Positions 19,537 to 30,583 of a stretch of 64,000 bases of DNA are shown piece after piece. Under the pieces are notes generated by a model. That model ran no database searches, was not told the origin of the DNA, and saw nothing but the letters and a program-made list of their open reading frames with translations. Each line of letters starts with the position of its first letter. Within the stretch, counting starts at the first letter, position 1. The DNA lies in assembly GCF_012163145.1 (NCBI RefSeq), contig NZ_JAAVTX010000002.1, forward strand, positions 744,001-808,000. Reading direction: 5' to 3'. The DNA comes from Falsiroseomonas frigidaquae (lineage in GTDB: Bacteria; Pseudomonadota; Alphaproteobacteria; Acetobacterales; Acetobacteraceae). The position numbers and the translations under genes are program-made.

Positions 19537-19929
19537 ATGTTCGACATCCTCGGCCCGCCACCATCCGGCTCGCCCCGCCCGTTCAGCGAGGCGACGCGCG
19601 CCGGCGGGCTGGTCTTCGTCTCCGGCCATTCCGCGCCGCATGACCCTGCGAACGGCGTGCACCGCGGCGCGACGCCGGCGGAGGAAGTGCGCAACGCGCT
19701 CGCCAAGGTCGCCGCCATCCTGGAGGGCGCCGGCAGCGGGCTGGACCGGGTGGTGCAAATGACCATGCTGATCACCGACCCGGCCGACTACGCCGCGCTC
19801 AACGCCGAATATGTGCGGCACTTCCCGAACGGCCTGCCGGCGCGCCACACCGCGCGCTTCGGCGTGCCGACGGAGGCCCGCGTCGCCTTCGCCTGCATCG
19901 CCCTGGCCGGAGAGCCTGCCCATGCGTAG
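19537..19929 (+). CDS. RidA family protein (enamine/imine deaminase-like)
   Basis: A 130-residue YjgF/YER057c/UK114 family member. RidA proteins hydrolyse reactive 2-aminoacrylate and related imines released by PLP enzymes. The chorismate-mutase-like fold pattern is present: GGLVFVSGHSA, a central helix ATPAEEVRNALAKVAAIL, RVVQMTMLITD, and the C-terminal PTEARVAFACIALA with the conserved Arg-carboxylate pocket region. The start has GAGAGG five bases upstream. The gene overlaps the following aminotransferase by eight bases, a sensible pairing of imine-producing and imine-clearing proteins (inference). Confidence 0.88.
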   Translation: MFDILGPPPSGSPRPFSEATRAGGLVFVSGHSAPHDPANGVHRGATPAEEVRNALAKVAAILEGAGSGLDRVVQMTMLITDPADYAALNAEYVRHFPNGLPARHTARFGVPTEARVAFACIALAGEPAHA

Positions 19930-21265
19930 CCACCTGATCCAGCGCAACCTCCGCCAGGACCCGCCGCTCGCCCTGCGTGGCGAGGGTATCTTCCTGCACG
20001 ACTCCAATGGCCGCACCATCATCGATGGCTCCGGCGGTGCGGCGGTGGCCTGCCTCGGCCACGGCCATCCCCGCGTGCTGGAGGCGATGCGCGCGCAAAT
20101 GGACAAGCTGACCTACGCCCATACCGCGCTGTATTCCTGCGAGAGCGCGGAGGCGCTGGCCGACCTGGTGCTGGAAGGCGAGCCGGGCGGCCTCAGCCAC
20201 CTGTACCTCTGCTCCTCCGGCTCCGAGGCGATGGAGGCGGCGCTGAAACTCTCCCGCCAGCATTTCGTCGAAGCCGGCCAGCCGAATCGACGAAAGTACA
20301 TCGCGCGGCGGCAGAGCTATCATGGCAACACGCTCGGCGCGCTGGCGGCCGGCGGCAACGCCATGCGGAAGGCGATCTACCAGCCGATCCTGTCGGACGC
20401 CTTCAGCCATGTCGCGCCCTGCTACGCCTATCGCGACCGCGGCCCGGCCGAATCGGATGCCGACTACGTGGCGCGGCTGGCGGCGGAGCTGGAGGCGGAA
20501 TTCCAGCGCCTGGGGCCGGACACCGTCATCGGCTTCATCGCGGAGCCGGTGGTCGGCGCCACGCTCGGCTGCGTCACCGCCCTGCCCGGCTATTTCCCGG
20601 CCATGCGCGCGGTCTGCGACCGGCACGGGGCGCTGCTGATCCTGGATGAGGTGATGTGCGGCATGGGGCGCACCGGCACCATGCATGCCTGGGAGCAGGA
20701 GGGCGTCACGCCGGATATCCAGGTGGTGGCGAAAGGCCTCGGCGGCGGCTACCAGCCGATCGGCGGCATCCTGGCGAACAACCGCGTCATGGATGCGCTG
20801 CGCGATGGCTCCGGCGCGCTGATGCATGGCCACACCTACCAGGCCCACCCGATGGCCGCCGCCGCCGCACTGGCCGTGCAACGCGTGATCCGGGAGGAGA
20901 AGCTGCTGGACAATGTCCAGGCCATGGGCGCGCTGCTGGAACAGCGCCTGGTGGACCGCCTCGGCAACCATCGCCATGTCGGCGAGATCCGCGGCCGAGG
21001 CCTGTTCTGGGCCGCGGAATTCGTCGCCGACCGCGCCAGCAAGGCGCCCTTCGACCCGGCGCTCAAGCTGAACGACCGCATCAAGCAGGAAGCCTATGCC
21101 CGCGGCCTGGCCTGCTACCCGATGGCCGGCACCATCGATGGCCGGCAGGGCGACCATGTGCTGCTGGCGCCCCCCTACATCGCCACCGCCGCCGATATCG
21201 AGGCGACCGTCGCGCGCTTCGGCGATGCGGTGGATGCGGCGCTGGCAGGTCTGCCGGTTACGTAA
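19922..21265 (+). CDS. Class III PLP-dependent aminotransferase
   Basis: A 447-residue fold-type I aminotransferase of the omega-amino-acid/class III group. Visible elements are GSGGAAVACLGHGHPRV, SSGSEAMEAALKLSRQ (phosphate-binding turn), RRQSYHGNTLGAL, LILDEVMCGMGRTG (cofactor-binding Asp) and VVAKGLGGGYQPIGG with the Schiff-base lysine K271. It transfers an amino group between a primary amine or omega-amino acid and a keto acid; the substrate is not predictable. The ATG at 19922 lies inside the RidA gene. The stop codon sits in a perfect 10-bp palindrome GTTACGTAAC (21257-21266). Confidence 0.9.
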   Translation: MRSHLIQRNLRQDPPLALRGEGIFLHDSNGRTIIDGSGGAAVACLGHGHPRVLEAMRAQMDKLTYAHTALYSCESAEALADLVLEGEPGGLSHLYLCSSGSEAMEAALKLSRQHFVEAGQPNRRKYIARRQSYHGNTLGALAAGGNAMRKAIYQPILSDAFSHVAPCYAYRDRGPAESDADYVARLAAELEAEFQRLGPDTVIGFIAEPVVGATLGCVTALPGYFPAMRAVCDRHGALLILDEVMCGMGRTGTMHAWEQEGVTPDIQVVAKGLGGGYQPIGGILANNRVMDALRDGSGALMHGHTYQAHPMAAAAALAVQRVIREEKLLDNVQAMGALLEQRLVDRLGNHRHVGEIRGRGLFWAAEFVADRASKAPFDPALKLNDRIKQEAYARGLACYPMAGTIDGRQGDHVLLAPPYIATAADIEATVARFGDAVDAALAGLPVT

Positions 21266-21301
21266 CGAACCCATCCTTGCGATCGGCGTTCTATCCCCGA
21301 G

Positions 21302-21319
21302 CCCGGCCACCAGGCCGGG
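21302..21319 (+). promoter_or_regulatory. Hairpin in the csbD leader
   Basis: CCCGGCC (21302-21308), loop ACCA, GGCCGGG (21313-21319): a perfect 7-bp stem 20 bases before the CsbD-family ATG. It could be the end of the aminotransferase transcript or a leader structure of the stress gene. Confidence 0.45.
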
Positions 21320-21339
21320 TACAGGATAGGAGACCCAGC

Positions 21340-21534
21340 ATGGACAACGAACGCATCAAGGGCGCCGGCAACCAGGCGAAGGGCGCCATCAAGCAGGGCA
21401 TCGGCGAGCTGACCGGCGACGCGAAGCTCGAGGCCGAGGGCCGGATGGACAAGGCCAAGGGCAAGGTCCAGAGCGCGGTCGGCGAGACCAAGGACGCGGC
21501 GCGTGACGCCGTGGACGGCAAGGACCGCGTCTGA
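21340..21534 (+). CDS. CsbD family stress-response protein
   Basis: A 64-residue, highly charged, helix-forming protein of the CsbD/YjbJ family. It opens MDNERIKGAGNQAKGAIKQ and carries the repeated Gly-Ala-Lys pattern (LTGDAKLEAEGRMDKAKGK) typical of the family. Members are abundant stress- or stationary-phase proteins of unclear biochemical function. A ribosome site (AGGATAGGAGA) precedes the ATG. The gene is framed by a leader hairpin and one of the strongest terminator stems in the window, which is consistent with a highly expressed single-gene transcript. Confidence 0.9.
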   Translation: MDNERIKGAGNQAKGAIKQGIGELTGDAKLEAEGRMDKAKGKVQSAVGETKDAARDAVDGKDRV

Positions 21535-21558
21535 CCCGATCCGTCAGGTTTGACCACA

Positions 21559-21592
21559 GCGCCGCGCGTCGGGGAAACCCGGCGCGCGGCGT
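21559..21592 (+). terminator. Very stable terminator stem after csbD
   Basis: GCGCCGCGCGTCGGG (21559-21573), a GAAA tetraloop (21574-21577), and CCCGGCGCGCGGCGT (21578-21592) form a 15-pair stem with two wobble pairs. It lies 24 bases after the csbD stop, followed by TGCCGTTT. Confidence 0.7.
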
Positions 21593-21646
21593 TGCCGTTT
21601 CAGGCTGCCGCCCGCAAGCTGCCCCCATACCAAGGGGAGAAGCCAG

Positions 21647-22258
21647 ATGAGCCAGACGCTGCTGTTTCCGGGCGAGGTCGAATGGTCGGGGGAGAACCCG
21701 GGCATCTCGCTGAAGACCGACGCCGCCGGGCCCTTCACCACCCTCGCCTCCTTCTTCCGCGTCGTGCTGTCCCCACATGGGCGCGGCCACGCGCTGGTGC
21801 TGCTGCAATCGCCGGAGGAGGAGGCACCGCCTGCCGATCGCGCCAATCTCTGCCTGACGGACAATGAACCACTCGCGCGCTGGCTGATCGAGGGCTACGT
21901 CTCTCATTTCGGCGCCTGGCGTGGCATGGCCGGGCTGCGCGGCATCCAGTTCCGCAAGCTGGACCATGTGCAGACCGGCGGTGATGCCCGCACCCATTAC
22001 AGCGAGACGGTGCGCGCCGGGGACCTGACGGTGGCGCTGGAGTGGAGCGGCCTTGGCGCGCCCTTCTGTTTCTCCCTGCCGCCGGCGCTTTCCGCCACCG
22101 GGCGGCACCACATGCCGACCGTCTTCCTCGGCTGCGCGCAGGCGAGCGTCACGGTGAACGGTCAGAAGCGCCCCGGCACGCCGATCCCGCGTGAGATTGC
22201 GGGGCAATCCATCAGCACGGCGATGCTCGCCTTTTCGGAGACCTGGGTACGGGCCTGA
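21647..22258 (+). CDS. Uncharacterised protein
   Basis: A 203-residue soluble protein with no signal peptide or membrane segment. I recognise no family. It has a mixed alpha/beta composition with several tryptophans, for example EVEWSG, VALEWSGLG and ETWVRA near the ends. The ATG is preceded by AAGGGGAGA at a good distance, and codon use is like the neighbours, so it is very probably a real gene. It lies between the csbD terminator and the rpsO terminator and is convergent with rpsO. Confidence 0.65.
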   Translation: MSQTLLFPGEVEWSGENPGISLKTDAAGPFTTLASFFRVVLSPHGRGHALVLLQSPEEEAPPADRANLCLTDNEPLARWLIEGYVSHFGAWRGMAGLRGIQFRKLDHVQTGGDARTHYSETVRAGDLTVALEWSGLGAPFCFSLPPALSATGRHHMPTVFLGCAQASVTVNGQKRPGTPIPREIAGQSISTAMLAFSETWVRA

Positions 22259-22279
22259 TGCCGCCCCCCTAAACGCAAA

Positions 22280-22305
22280 CGGGGCGGACCCGAAGGTCCG
22301 CCCCG
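22280..22305 (-). terminator. Intrinsic terminator of the rimP-rpsO operon
   Basis: On the minus strand, CGGGGCGGACC, loop TTCG, GGTCCGCCCCG is an 11-pair perfect stem. It is followed by TTTGCGTTTAGG (22279-22268) and lies 24 bases after the rpsO stop. It can also stop transcription from the convergent unknown gene. Confidence 0.85.
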
Positions 22306-22329
22306 CTCAGTACGCCAGATGCGTTGCGA

Positions 22330-22671
22330 TCAGCGACGCAGGCCAAGCCGGCCGATCAGCGTCTCGTAGCGCTTCTGGTCCTTGCGCTTCACATAGTCCA
22401 GCAGGCCACGGCGCTGGCCAACCAGCACCAGCAGGCCGCGCCGGCTGTGGAAATCCTTCGGATGCGCCTTCAGGTGTTCCGTCAGCATGGTGACGCGGGC
22501 GGAGATCAGGGCGACCTGGACCTCCGGGCTGCCCGTATCGCCCGGCTTCGTGGCGTATTCCTTGATGAGCGCGGCGCGGGCCGCGTTATCCGTCGCCGCG
22601 ATGATCTTCACGGCGGGCTTCTCGGCAGGGGCTGCAGCAGGCGCAGCGCTCGGCTCGGTGGTCGTCGACAT
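22330..22671 (-). CDS. rpsO: 30S ribosomal protein S15 with N-terminal extension
   Basis: S15 binds 16S rRNA early in assembly of the 30S platform. The usual 88-89-residue body is present (from [24 protein letters not shown] onward, with [21 protein letters not shown] and the C-terminal GLRR). It is preceded by about 25 extra Ala/Pro/Glu-rich residues, for a total of 113. The ATG at 22671 has GGAGG seven bases upstream, so the extension is probably translated. It is the last gene of the operon: it starts 21 bases after truB and is followed by a strong terminator. Confidence 0.95.
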   Translation of the reverse strand: MSTTTEPSAAPAAAPAEKPAVKIIAATDNAARAALIKEYATKPGDTGSPEVQVALISARVTMLTEHLKAHPKDFHSRRGLLVLVGQRRGLLDYVKRKDQKRYETLIGRLGLRR

Positions 22672-22692
22672 CGCATATCCTCCAGTACGGGG

Positions 22693-23679
22693 TTAAGCTT
22701 CGCCGCCTGGCTGTTGCCCGGGTTCAAGCTGGATCAGCCTTTCGGGCTGCATCCAACCTGCCTCCAGCCGGCACAGGCCGAGCAGACGCTCCCCCGCCAT
22801 CGCGCGCAGCAGGCCCCCTTCGGGATCGGCTTCACGGGGAACGCGCCCCATCAGGTCCACCAGGCTGATCGCCTGGCCCTGGTAGAGGCGTGCGGCCTCC
22901 TCTGCAGTGACGGCCAGTGCCGGGATGTCGGCCAGCGCGGTCGTCACCGGAAGCAGGAGGTCCGGGGAAGGGGGAGGCGTATCGCCGGTTACGAGCAGCG
23001 AGTCCAGCGGAATCGCGTGCTCCATGCGGAACGGGCCGACACGCAGGCGCCGCAGCGCCGTGATGTGGCCGACGGACCCCACCGCCTTGGCCACGTCGCG
23101 CGCCAGGCTGCGCATATAGACGCCCTTGCCGGATTCGACGTGGAAGATGGCGGTATCGGCATCGGGCCGGCTGATCAGGTCGAAGCGATCGACCCGCGCC
23201 GGGCGGGCCGCGATCTCCACCACCTGGCCTTCGCGAGCCAGGTCGTAGGCACGCTCGCCGGCGATCTTGATGGCGGAATAGATCGGCGGCACCTGCATGA
23301 TGTCGCCGCGGAAGGCCGGCAGCGCGGCCTCGATCTCGGCATCGGTCGGGCGGACGTCGCTGGTGGCGATGACGGCGCCATCGGCATCATCGGTGTCCCG
23401 CGCCTCGCCGAATTTCAGCGTGAAGTTGTAGGTCTTGGTGCCGTCCATCACATAGGGAACGGTCTTGGTCGCGGCACCGAAGGCCACCGGAAGCAGCCCG
23501 GTCGCCAGCGGGTCCAGCGTGCCGCCATGGCCCGCCTTCTGCGCGTCGAAAGCGCGCTTCACCTTGTTCACCACATCGGTGGAGCCGATGCCGGAGGGCT
23601 TGTCGACGATCAGCCAGCCATCCAGCTCGCGGCCCTTGGGCTTCTTGCTGCGGTGACGGTGGCGGTTGGAGTGGTTCAC
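22693..23679 (-). CDS. truB: tRNA pseudouridine(55) synthase TruB
   Basis: Makes pseudouridine 55 in the T-loop of tRNAs. The 328-residue protein has the TruB catalytic motif GHGGTLDPLATGLLP with D56 as nucleophile, the opening DGWLIVDKPSGIGST, the KTYNFTLKFGEARDTDD segment, and GVYMRSLARDVA in the second half. A C-terminal PUA-like region follows. The N-terminal 15 residues are His/Arg/Lys-rich. Its start overlaps the rbfA stop by four bases. Confidence 0.96.
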   Translation of the reverse strand: MNHSNRHRHRSKKPKGRELDGWLIVDKPSGIGSTDVVNKVKRAFDAQKAGHGGTLDPLATGLLPVAFGAATKTVPYVMDGTKTYNFTLKFGEARDTDDADGAVIATSDVRPTDAEIEAALPAFRGDIMQVPPIYSAIKIAGERAYDLAREGQVVEIAARPARVDRFDLISRPDADTAIFHVESGKGVYMRSLARDVAKAVGSVGHITALRRLRVGPFRMEHAIPLDSLLVTGDTPPPSPDLLLPVTTALADIPALAVTAEEAARLYQGQAISLVDLMGRVPREADPEGGLLRAMAGERLLGLCRLEAGWMQPERLIQLEPGQQPGGEA

Positions 23680-24176
23680 GGTTCTTCGGCGTCCTGAGGC
23701 GGCTCTGCGGGCTTGCCGAGATCCTGCTGGACCGCCGGCTGCTGCATGACCTTGCTGATATGCATGGCGTAGTCGAGGGCGGTATCCGCCTGGAAGTGCA
23801 GCTCCGGCGCCGTGCGCAGGCGCACCGCCTTGGCCACCTGGCTGCGCAGGAAGGGCTGGATGCGCTTGAGCCCGGCCAGCTGCGCCGGCGACAGGTCGCG
23901 CCCGAGCCCGCTGACGAAGGCGGTCATGTGCTGCAGGTCGGGGGAGGCGCGCACCTCCGTCACCGTTACCTTCAGCTCGAACAAATCCGGGTCGCGGAAT
24001 TCCTCCCGCGCGAAGATATTGGACAGGGCATGGCGGATTTCCTCCGCCACGCGCAGCTGGCGCTGGCTCGGCCCCTCGGCGCCGCCCTTGCGGGGGGCCG
24101 ATCGGGCGACATTCGCCAGGGCGGATTTGGGGTCGCGCCGCGGGGCATCCGCGGCATCGCGGGATTTGCGGGCCAT
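23676..24176 (-). CDS. rbfA: 30S ribosome-binding factor RbfA
   Basis: Cold-shock assembly factor that helps mature the 16S rRNA 5' end. It has 166 residues. The KH-like core reads QRQLRVAEEIRHALSNIF through VTVTEVRASPDLQHMTAFVS to LRTAPELHFQADTALDYAMHI. A basic 37-residue N-terminal leader and an acidic C-terminal tail flank it. The ATG at 24176 follows AGGAAGAG. A perfect 11-bp stem with a GNRA loop (24200-24225) lies between infB and this gene and may reduce or process the downstream message. Confidence 0.93.
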   Translation of the reverse strand: MARKSRDAADAPRRDPKSALANVARSAPRKGGAEGPSQRQLRVAEEIRHALSNIFAREEFRDPDLFELKVTVTEVRASPDLQHMTAFVSGLGRDLSPAQLAGLKRIQPFLRSQVAKAVRLRTAPELHFQADTALDYAMHISKVMQQPAVQQDLGKPAEPPQDAEEP

Positions 24177-24199
24177 CTGGGTCTCTTCCTGAAAGAGAA

Positions 24200-24225
24200 G
24201 GGGCGCGGCATCGCTGCCGCGCCCC
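24200..24225 (-). terminator. Perfect stem-loop between infB and rbfA
   Basis: On the minus strand, GGGGCGCGGCA, loop GCGA, TGCCGCGCCCC, then TTCTCTTTC. The 11 pairs are perfect. It lies 22 bases after the infB stop and 23 before the rbfA start, inside an otherwise continuous operon, so it is likely a partial terminator or processing site. Confidence 0.6.
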
Positions 24226-24247
24226 CCATCCTGCGGCTGTTGAAGCG

Positions 24248-27200
24248 TCAGAGCGTGCCGGCGACCGTCTCGGTCTCGTAGCACTCGATCTGGTCGCCGA
24301 CGCGGATGTCGTTGTAGTTCACGAAGGACATGCCGCATTCGTAGCCGTTGGTCACTTCCTTCACATCGTCCTTGAAGCGACGAAGCGTGGAAAGCTCGCC
24401 CTGGTGGATGACGGTGCCGTCGCGCAGCAGGCGCACGCCACAGCCCCGCTTCACCACGCCTTCCGTCACGCGGCAGCCCGCCACATTGCCGATTCGCTTG
24501 ACCTCGAAGACCTGAAGAATCTGGGCATACCCCAAAAACTTCTCCCGCTGCACCGGCGCCAGCTTGCCGCGCACCAGGTCCTCGATGTCGTCCGCCACCT
24601 CGTAGATGATGGAATAGTAGCGGATCTCGACGCCGTCGCGCGTTGCCAGGTCGCGCGCCTGGGTCGTGGCGCGGACGTTGAAGGCGACGATGACGGCGTT
24701 GGACGCCTTCGCCAGCTGGATGTCGCTTTCGGTGATCTGGCCGACCGCCGAATGCAGCATCCGCACCCGCACTTCGTCATTGCCGAGCTTGCCGAGCGTG
24801 ACGGAAATCGCTTCCGCCGAGCCCTGCACGTCCGCCTTGACGACGACGGCCACTTCCTTCTGCGCGCCCGCCTGGATGCGGGCCAGCATGTCGACCAGGC
24901 TGCCGCGGCCGGCGGAAACCGCCGCCACCTGCTTCTCCCGCAGCTTGCGCTGGCGGAATTCGCTGATCTCGCGGGCCTGCGTCTCGTCCTTCACCGCGAC
25001 GAAGTTCTCGCCCGCGGTGGGAACGCCGGACAGGCCGAGCAGCTCCACCGGCAGCGAGGGTCCGGCTTCCTTCACCTGGCGGCCCTTGTCGTCGAGCATG
25101 GCGCGAACCTTGCCCCACTCGGCGCCGGCCACGACGATGTCGCCGGTCTTCAGCGTGCCCTTCTGCACCAGCACGGTGGCCACCGGGCCACGCCCGCGGT
25201 CCAGCCGGCTTTCGATGACGGTGCCTTCCGCCGCACGGTTCGGATTGGCCCGCAGGTCGAGGATCTCGGCCTGCAGGGCAATGCCCTCCAGCAGCTTGTC
25301 GAGGTTGAGCTTCTTGGTGGCGGAGACCTCGATCTCCTGCGTCTCGCCGCCCAGGCTTTCGACCACGATCTCGTGCTGCAGCAATTCCTGCTTCACGCGC
25401 TCCGGCCGCACGCCTTCCTTGTCGATCTTGTTGATCGCCACGATGATCGGCACGTTTGCCGCCTTCGCATGGCTGATCGCCTCGATCGTCTGCGGCATGA
25501 CGCCGTCATCGGCCGCCACAACCAGCACCACCATGTCCGTCACGCTGGCGCCACGGGCACGCATGGCGGTGAAGGCGGAGTGGCCCGGCGTGTCGATGAA
25601 GGTGACCTTCTGCCCACCCGGCAGCGTCACCTGATAGGCGCCGATATGCTGGGTGATGCCACCGGCTTCCCGCGCCGCCACATCGGCCTTGCGCAACGCA
25701 TCCAGCAGGCTGGTCTTGCCGTGGTCGACATGGCCCATGATGGTCACGACCGGCGGCCGCGGCAGCATGTCGGTATCGACATCCACCTCGCCCTCCAGGC
25801 CGATCTCGACGTCGCCTTCCGCCACGCGGCGGATGCGGTGGCCGAATTCCTGCACCACGAGCTCCGCGGTGTCGGCATCGATCGACTGGGTCAGCGTGGC
25901 CATGACGCCCATGCGGAACAGGGCCTTCACCACTTCGCCGCCACGCGCGGCCATGCGGTTCGCCAGTTCCTGCACGGTGATGGCTTCCGGCACCACCACG
26001 TCGCGCACCACCTTCTCGGCACCCGAGCGCAGGCGCTGCAGCTCCTGCTGCCGGCGCTCGCGTTCACGCGCACGGCGGACGGAGGCGATGGAGCGCGTGC
26101 GCTCATCCTCTCCCTCGATCGCGGCCGATACGTCGATGCGGCCGTCGCGGCGACGATCGCCACCCGGCACCAGCGACTTCTTGGCCGGCGGCATGACCGC
26201 CTTCTTCACGGCGCCAGCGGGGCCAGGCATGCCCGGACGACGGACGACACCACGCGGTGCCTCCTCATCCTCCGCCATCGGCGCGCGCGCCTTCAGCGTC
26301 AGCTTGGCGGCGGGCGTCTCTGCCGTGGCGGCAGCGGCGGCGGCCGGCTTGGCACCAGGCGCCACGGCACCGGGCGCGCCCTGCGGCGCGGCCGGAGCCG
26401 GCGTCGGGCGACGCGCGCCGAGCGCCGTCGGCACCGGGCCGGGACGACCGGTCCGCAGCGGCGGCGCGACGGGACGCGGCGGCGCCGGCATGGCGGGCCG
26501 GCCAGCCGGGCGCGCCGGCTCGGCGGCACGCGTCTGCTGCGGCGCATCACGGCGCGGCGGCACGGGCGCCTCGGCACGTGCCGGGGCGGCCTGCACCGGG
26601 GCTTGCGCCGGGGTCTGGGTCGCAGCCTCGGCCGGGGGCTCAGCCGCACGGGTCGGTGCGGGCTCCTGCTCGGGCTCCTCCGCCACCGGGGGCGGGGCGC
26701 GACGGGCTTCCTCGGCGGCGCGACGCGCCTCCTCGGCGGCCAGGCGCTCCTCATCCTCGGCGCGACGGCGGTCCTCCTCGGCGCGGCGAGCCGCTTCCTC
26801 GGCGGCCGAGCGCACCTGCAGCGCCTGGCGCTCGCGCTCCTCCCGCTGCCGCTGCGCTTCGGCGCGGCGCTGTTCCTCGAGCACGCGCTGGCGCGTGGCG
26901 AGTTCCGATTGCGTCAGCGGGCGACCCGCCGCGGCGGGTGGCTTGCCCGCCGGGCCGGCACCTGCCGGGCGCGGCGGTCCACCTGCCGGGCGCGGCCCTG
27001 CCGCAGCCGGGCCGGCAACGCCGGGCTTGGGCTGCGCTGCGGGCGCGCCTGGGGTCGCGGCGCGCTTCTTCAGCACCTCGACCTGCACCACCTTGCTACG
27101 GCCATGGCTGAACGACTGGCGCACGCTGCCAGCATCCACCGTCTTGCCCAGTTCCAGGCGCCCCCCCGGTCGGAGGGAAAGCCGGCCCTTGGCCGCATCC

Positions 27201-27253
27201 TGGTCGTTCTGGTCGCTCATCCGCCGATCCGAACCTGATCTTTCGTCCGTCAT
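24248..27253 (-). CDS. infB: Translation initiation factor IF-2
   Basis: GTPase that brings initiator tRNA to the 30S subunit. The 1001-residue long form has an IF2-N basic start (about 20-65), a very long Ala/Pro/Arg/Glu linker (about 65-350) and a second IF2-N region (about 410-470). The G domain then carries GHVDHGKTS near 507, DTPGH and NKID, followed by domains II-IV. Two starts are possible: 27253, used here, and 27220. A stem-loop (GCCGCG with CGCGGC, 27259-27277) sits just upstream of 27253 and no clear ribosome site is visible there, so start choice is uncertain. Confidence 0.96.
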   Translation of the reverse strand: MTDERSGSDRRMSDQNDQDAAKGRLSLRPGGRLELGKTVDAGSVRQSFSHGRSKVVQVEVLKKRAATPGAPAAQPKPGVAGPAAAGPRPAGGPPRPAGAGPAGKPPAAAGRPLTQSELATRQRVLEEQRRAEAQRQREERERQALQVRSAAEEAARRAEEDRRRAEDEERLAAEEARRAAEEARRAPPPVAEEPEQEPAPTRAAEPPAEAATQTPAQAPVQAAPARAEAPVPPRRDAPQQTRAAEPARPAGRPAMPAPPRPVAPPLRTGRPGPVPTALGARRPTPAPAAPQGAPGAVAPGAKPAAAAAATAETPAAKLTLKARAPMAEDEEAPRGVVRRPGMPGPAGAVKKAVMPPAKKSLVPGGDRRRDGRIDVSAAIEGEDERTRSIASVRRARERERRQQELQRLRSGAEKVVRDVVVPEAITVQELANRMAARGGEVVKALFRMGVMATLTQSIDADTAELVVQEFGHRIRRVAEGDVEIGLEGEVDVDTDMLPRPPVVTIMGHVDHGKTSLLDALRKADVAAREAGGITQHIGAYQVTLPGGQKVTFIDTPGHSAFTAMRARGASVTDMVVLVVAADDGVMPQTIEAISHAKAANVPIIVAINKIDKEGVRPERVKQELLQHEIVVESLGGETQEIEVSATKKLNLDKLLEGIALQAEILDLRANPNRAAEGTVIESRLDRGRGPVATVLVQKGTLKTGDIVVAGAEWGKVRAMLDDKGRQVKEAGPSLPVELLGLSGVPTAGENFVAVKDETQAREISEFRQRKLREKQVAAVSAGRGSLVDMLARIQAGAQKEVAVVVKADVQGSAEAISVTLGKLGNDEVRVRMLHSAVGQITESDIQLAKASNAVIVAFNVRATTQARDLATRDGVEIRYYSIIYEVADDIEDLVRGKLAPVQREKFLGYAQILQVFEVKRIGNVAGCRVTEGVVKRGCGVRLLRDGTVIHQGELSTLRRFKDDVKEVTNGYECGMSFVNYNDIRVGDQIECYETETVAGTL

Positions 27254-28114
27254 GTCCAGCCGCGCGTTGAACGCGGCACCCTGTGCTTCCGCGCAAGCGC
27301 GGGTGAAGTCGTAACCGCACCCCGAAACCGCGGAGCACAGCGATCATGTCCCCGTCCGGCCACGGCCGAATGGTCCCCGGTCGCCGCCGGGGGGCGGTCC
27401 GCCTAGGGCGGCGCCGGAGGAACTCCCCCTGTTGGCGCACCACCCTTGCTTGCGGCTGCGGCGGCGACGCCCGCGAGCCGTGCGGCTTCCGCCGCGATCG
27501 CCAGCGCCAGTCTGCCCGGCGCCACCGCAACATGCACCGCCCGGTCACGACCGAACAGCGCCCCAAGCTCCGCGCCGGTCAGCGGGGTTACCGCTGGCAC
27601 CTGCCGGAGCCCAACCAACCGGGCCCTTTCCGCCGCGCTGCCATCCGAGGCCTGGACCAGCAACGCCGCACGCCCCGCCTGCAGCCATTCGAGGGCTGCC
27701 TGCCACCCGCTCACCGCCTGCCCGGCCCGCCGTGCCAAACCAACAAGATCGCGGACGCGGCCATGTAGGCCGGTTTCAATCCGCGCGCGAAGGTCGGGGG
27801 GCACGTGCACCGAGCCACGCGCGGCCTTGGCAAAGGCCCCGCGGGTTGCGGCACGTTCTATCACATCGGCCCGGGCGCTCAACCACATTCCCCGGCCGGG
27901 CAGCCTTGCGTTCAGGTCGGGGACCAGTTCGCGGTCCGGCGACAGCACGAAACGCAGCATCACTTCCTTCGGCAGCCGCTCACGCGTCACCAGGCAACGG
28001 CGCAGCGGGCCGGTTTCCGGCTCCTCCGCATCGTCGGCCTCGATGGCGAGGCTGTCCGGGTGGAAGACCGCCGGCGGCGGCAGCACCGCCGGGCCGGTCA
28101 GCTCCGGCGCGGAA

Positions 28115-29830
<1,716 letters not shown>

Positions 29831-29834
29831 GGCG

Positions 29835-30476
29835 TCAGTTCCTCTTCGGGGTTGAGCGGCGACGGGGTGGGGCGGGAGGGTCCTCCTCCTCCACCTCCGG
29901 CGCTTCAGCGGAATCCTGGTCTGCGACGGGCGGCTCGAGCGCCGCGCGGCGGGCATCGGCCACGGCGGCGAGCGCCGCGCTGTGCTCGATCAGCTCGTCC
30001 GTCAGCACCAGCTTGGCGCGGCGGATGTTGCCACGCGGCACCACCATCTCCGTGCCATCCTCCAGCCGGATGCGAACTTCATTGGCATCAGCGCCGAGCG
30101 CGATGCCGCGCAGCCGCCGGCGATTATCCTGCGGCACCTGCAGATCCACGGTGGCAAGCTGGCCGGCGTAGCGGTTCCAGTCCTTGACCCGGGTCAGCGG
30201 CCGGTCGATGCCGGCGGAGGAAACCTCCAGCGACCATTCGCTGCGGATCGGGTCCTCGACGTCGAGCACGGCGCCGACGGCGTGGCTGATGATCTCGCAA
30301 TCCTCCACGCGGAAGGTCGCCTCATCGACCCGGTCGGCCATGATCTGCACCACCGGCCGTTCCTTGCCGCTGACCTGCACGCGCACCAGCTCGTAGCCGA
30401 GCTGGCCCAGCGTGGGCAGGATCGCCGTGGCGATGCGGGCCTCGAGGCCCTCGTGATGGGGTTGGTCGTCGTCCAT
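29835..30476 (-). CDS. rimP: Ribosome maturation factor RimP
   Basis: 30S assembly factor of 213 residues. The RimP N-terminal domain contains LGYELVRVQVSGKERPVVQIM and the conserved SLEVSSAGIDRPLTRVKDW. An SH3-like C-terminal domain follows (about 110-165), then a Pro/Glu/Arg-rich tail of about 45 residues. The ATG at 30476 has GGAAGG five bases upstream. It is the first gene of the rimP-nusA-ylxR-infB-rbfA-truB-rpsO operon, and its leader carries an intrinsic terminator (30522-30549), so expression of the whole operon may be attenuated. Confidence 0.93.
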   Translation of the reverse strand: MDDDQPHHEGLEARIATAILPTLGQLGYELVRVQVSGKERPVVQIMADRVDEATFRVEDCEIISHAVGAVLDVEDPIRSEWSLEVSSAGIDRPLTRVKDWNRYAGQLATVDLQVPQDNRRRLRGIALGADANEVRIRLEDGTEMVVPRGNIRRAKLVLTDELIEHSAALAAVADARRAALEPPVADQDSAEAPEVEEEDPPAPPRRRSTPKRN

Positions 30477-30521
30477 TGATGCCTTCCAGGCCGACGAGCC
30501 CGGGGCCGGGAAGCGGCCAAC

Positions 30522-30549
30522 AAAAAAGGCGGCCCGGTTAGGGGCCACC
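30522..30549 (-). terminator. Intrinsic terminator in the leader of the rimP-nusA operon (attenuator)
   Basis: On the minus strand, GGTGGCCC (30549-30542), a six-base loop, GGGCCGCC (30535-30528), then TTTTTTG (30527-30521). This is an eight-pair stem (one G-T) with a run of six T, a textbook Rho-independent terminator. It lies about 35 bases after the -10 element at 30584-30589 and 46 bases before the rimP ATG, so it must be read through for the operon to be expressed. Confidence 0.8.
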
Positions 30550-30583
30550 TCCCGGACAGGTCGGAAAGCGATCTCGTGAACAT

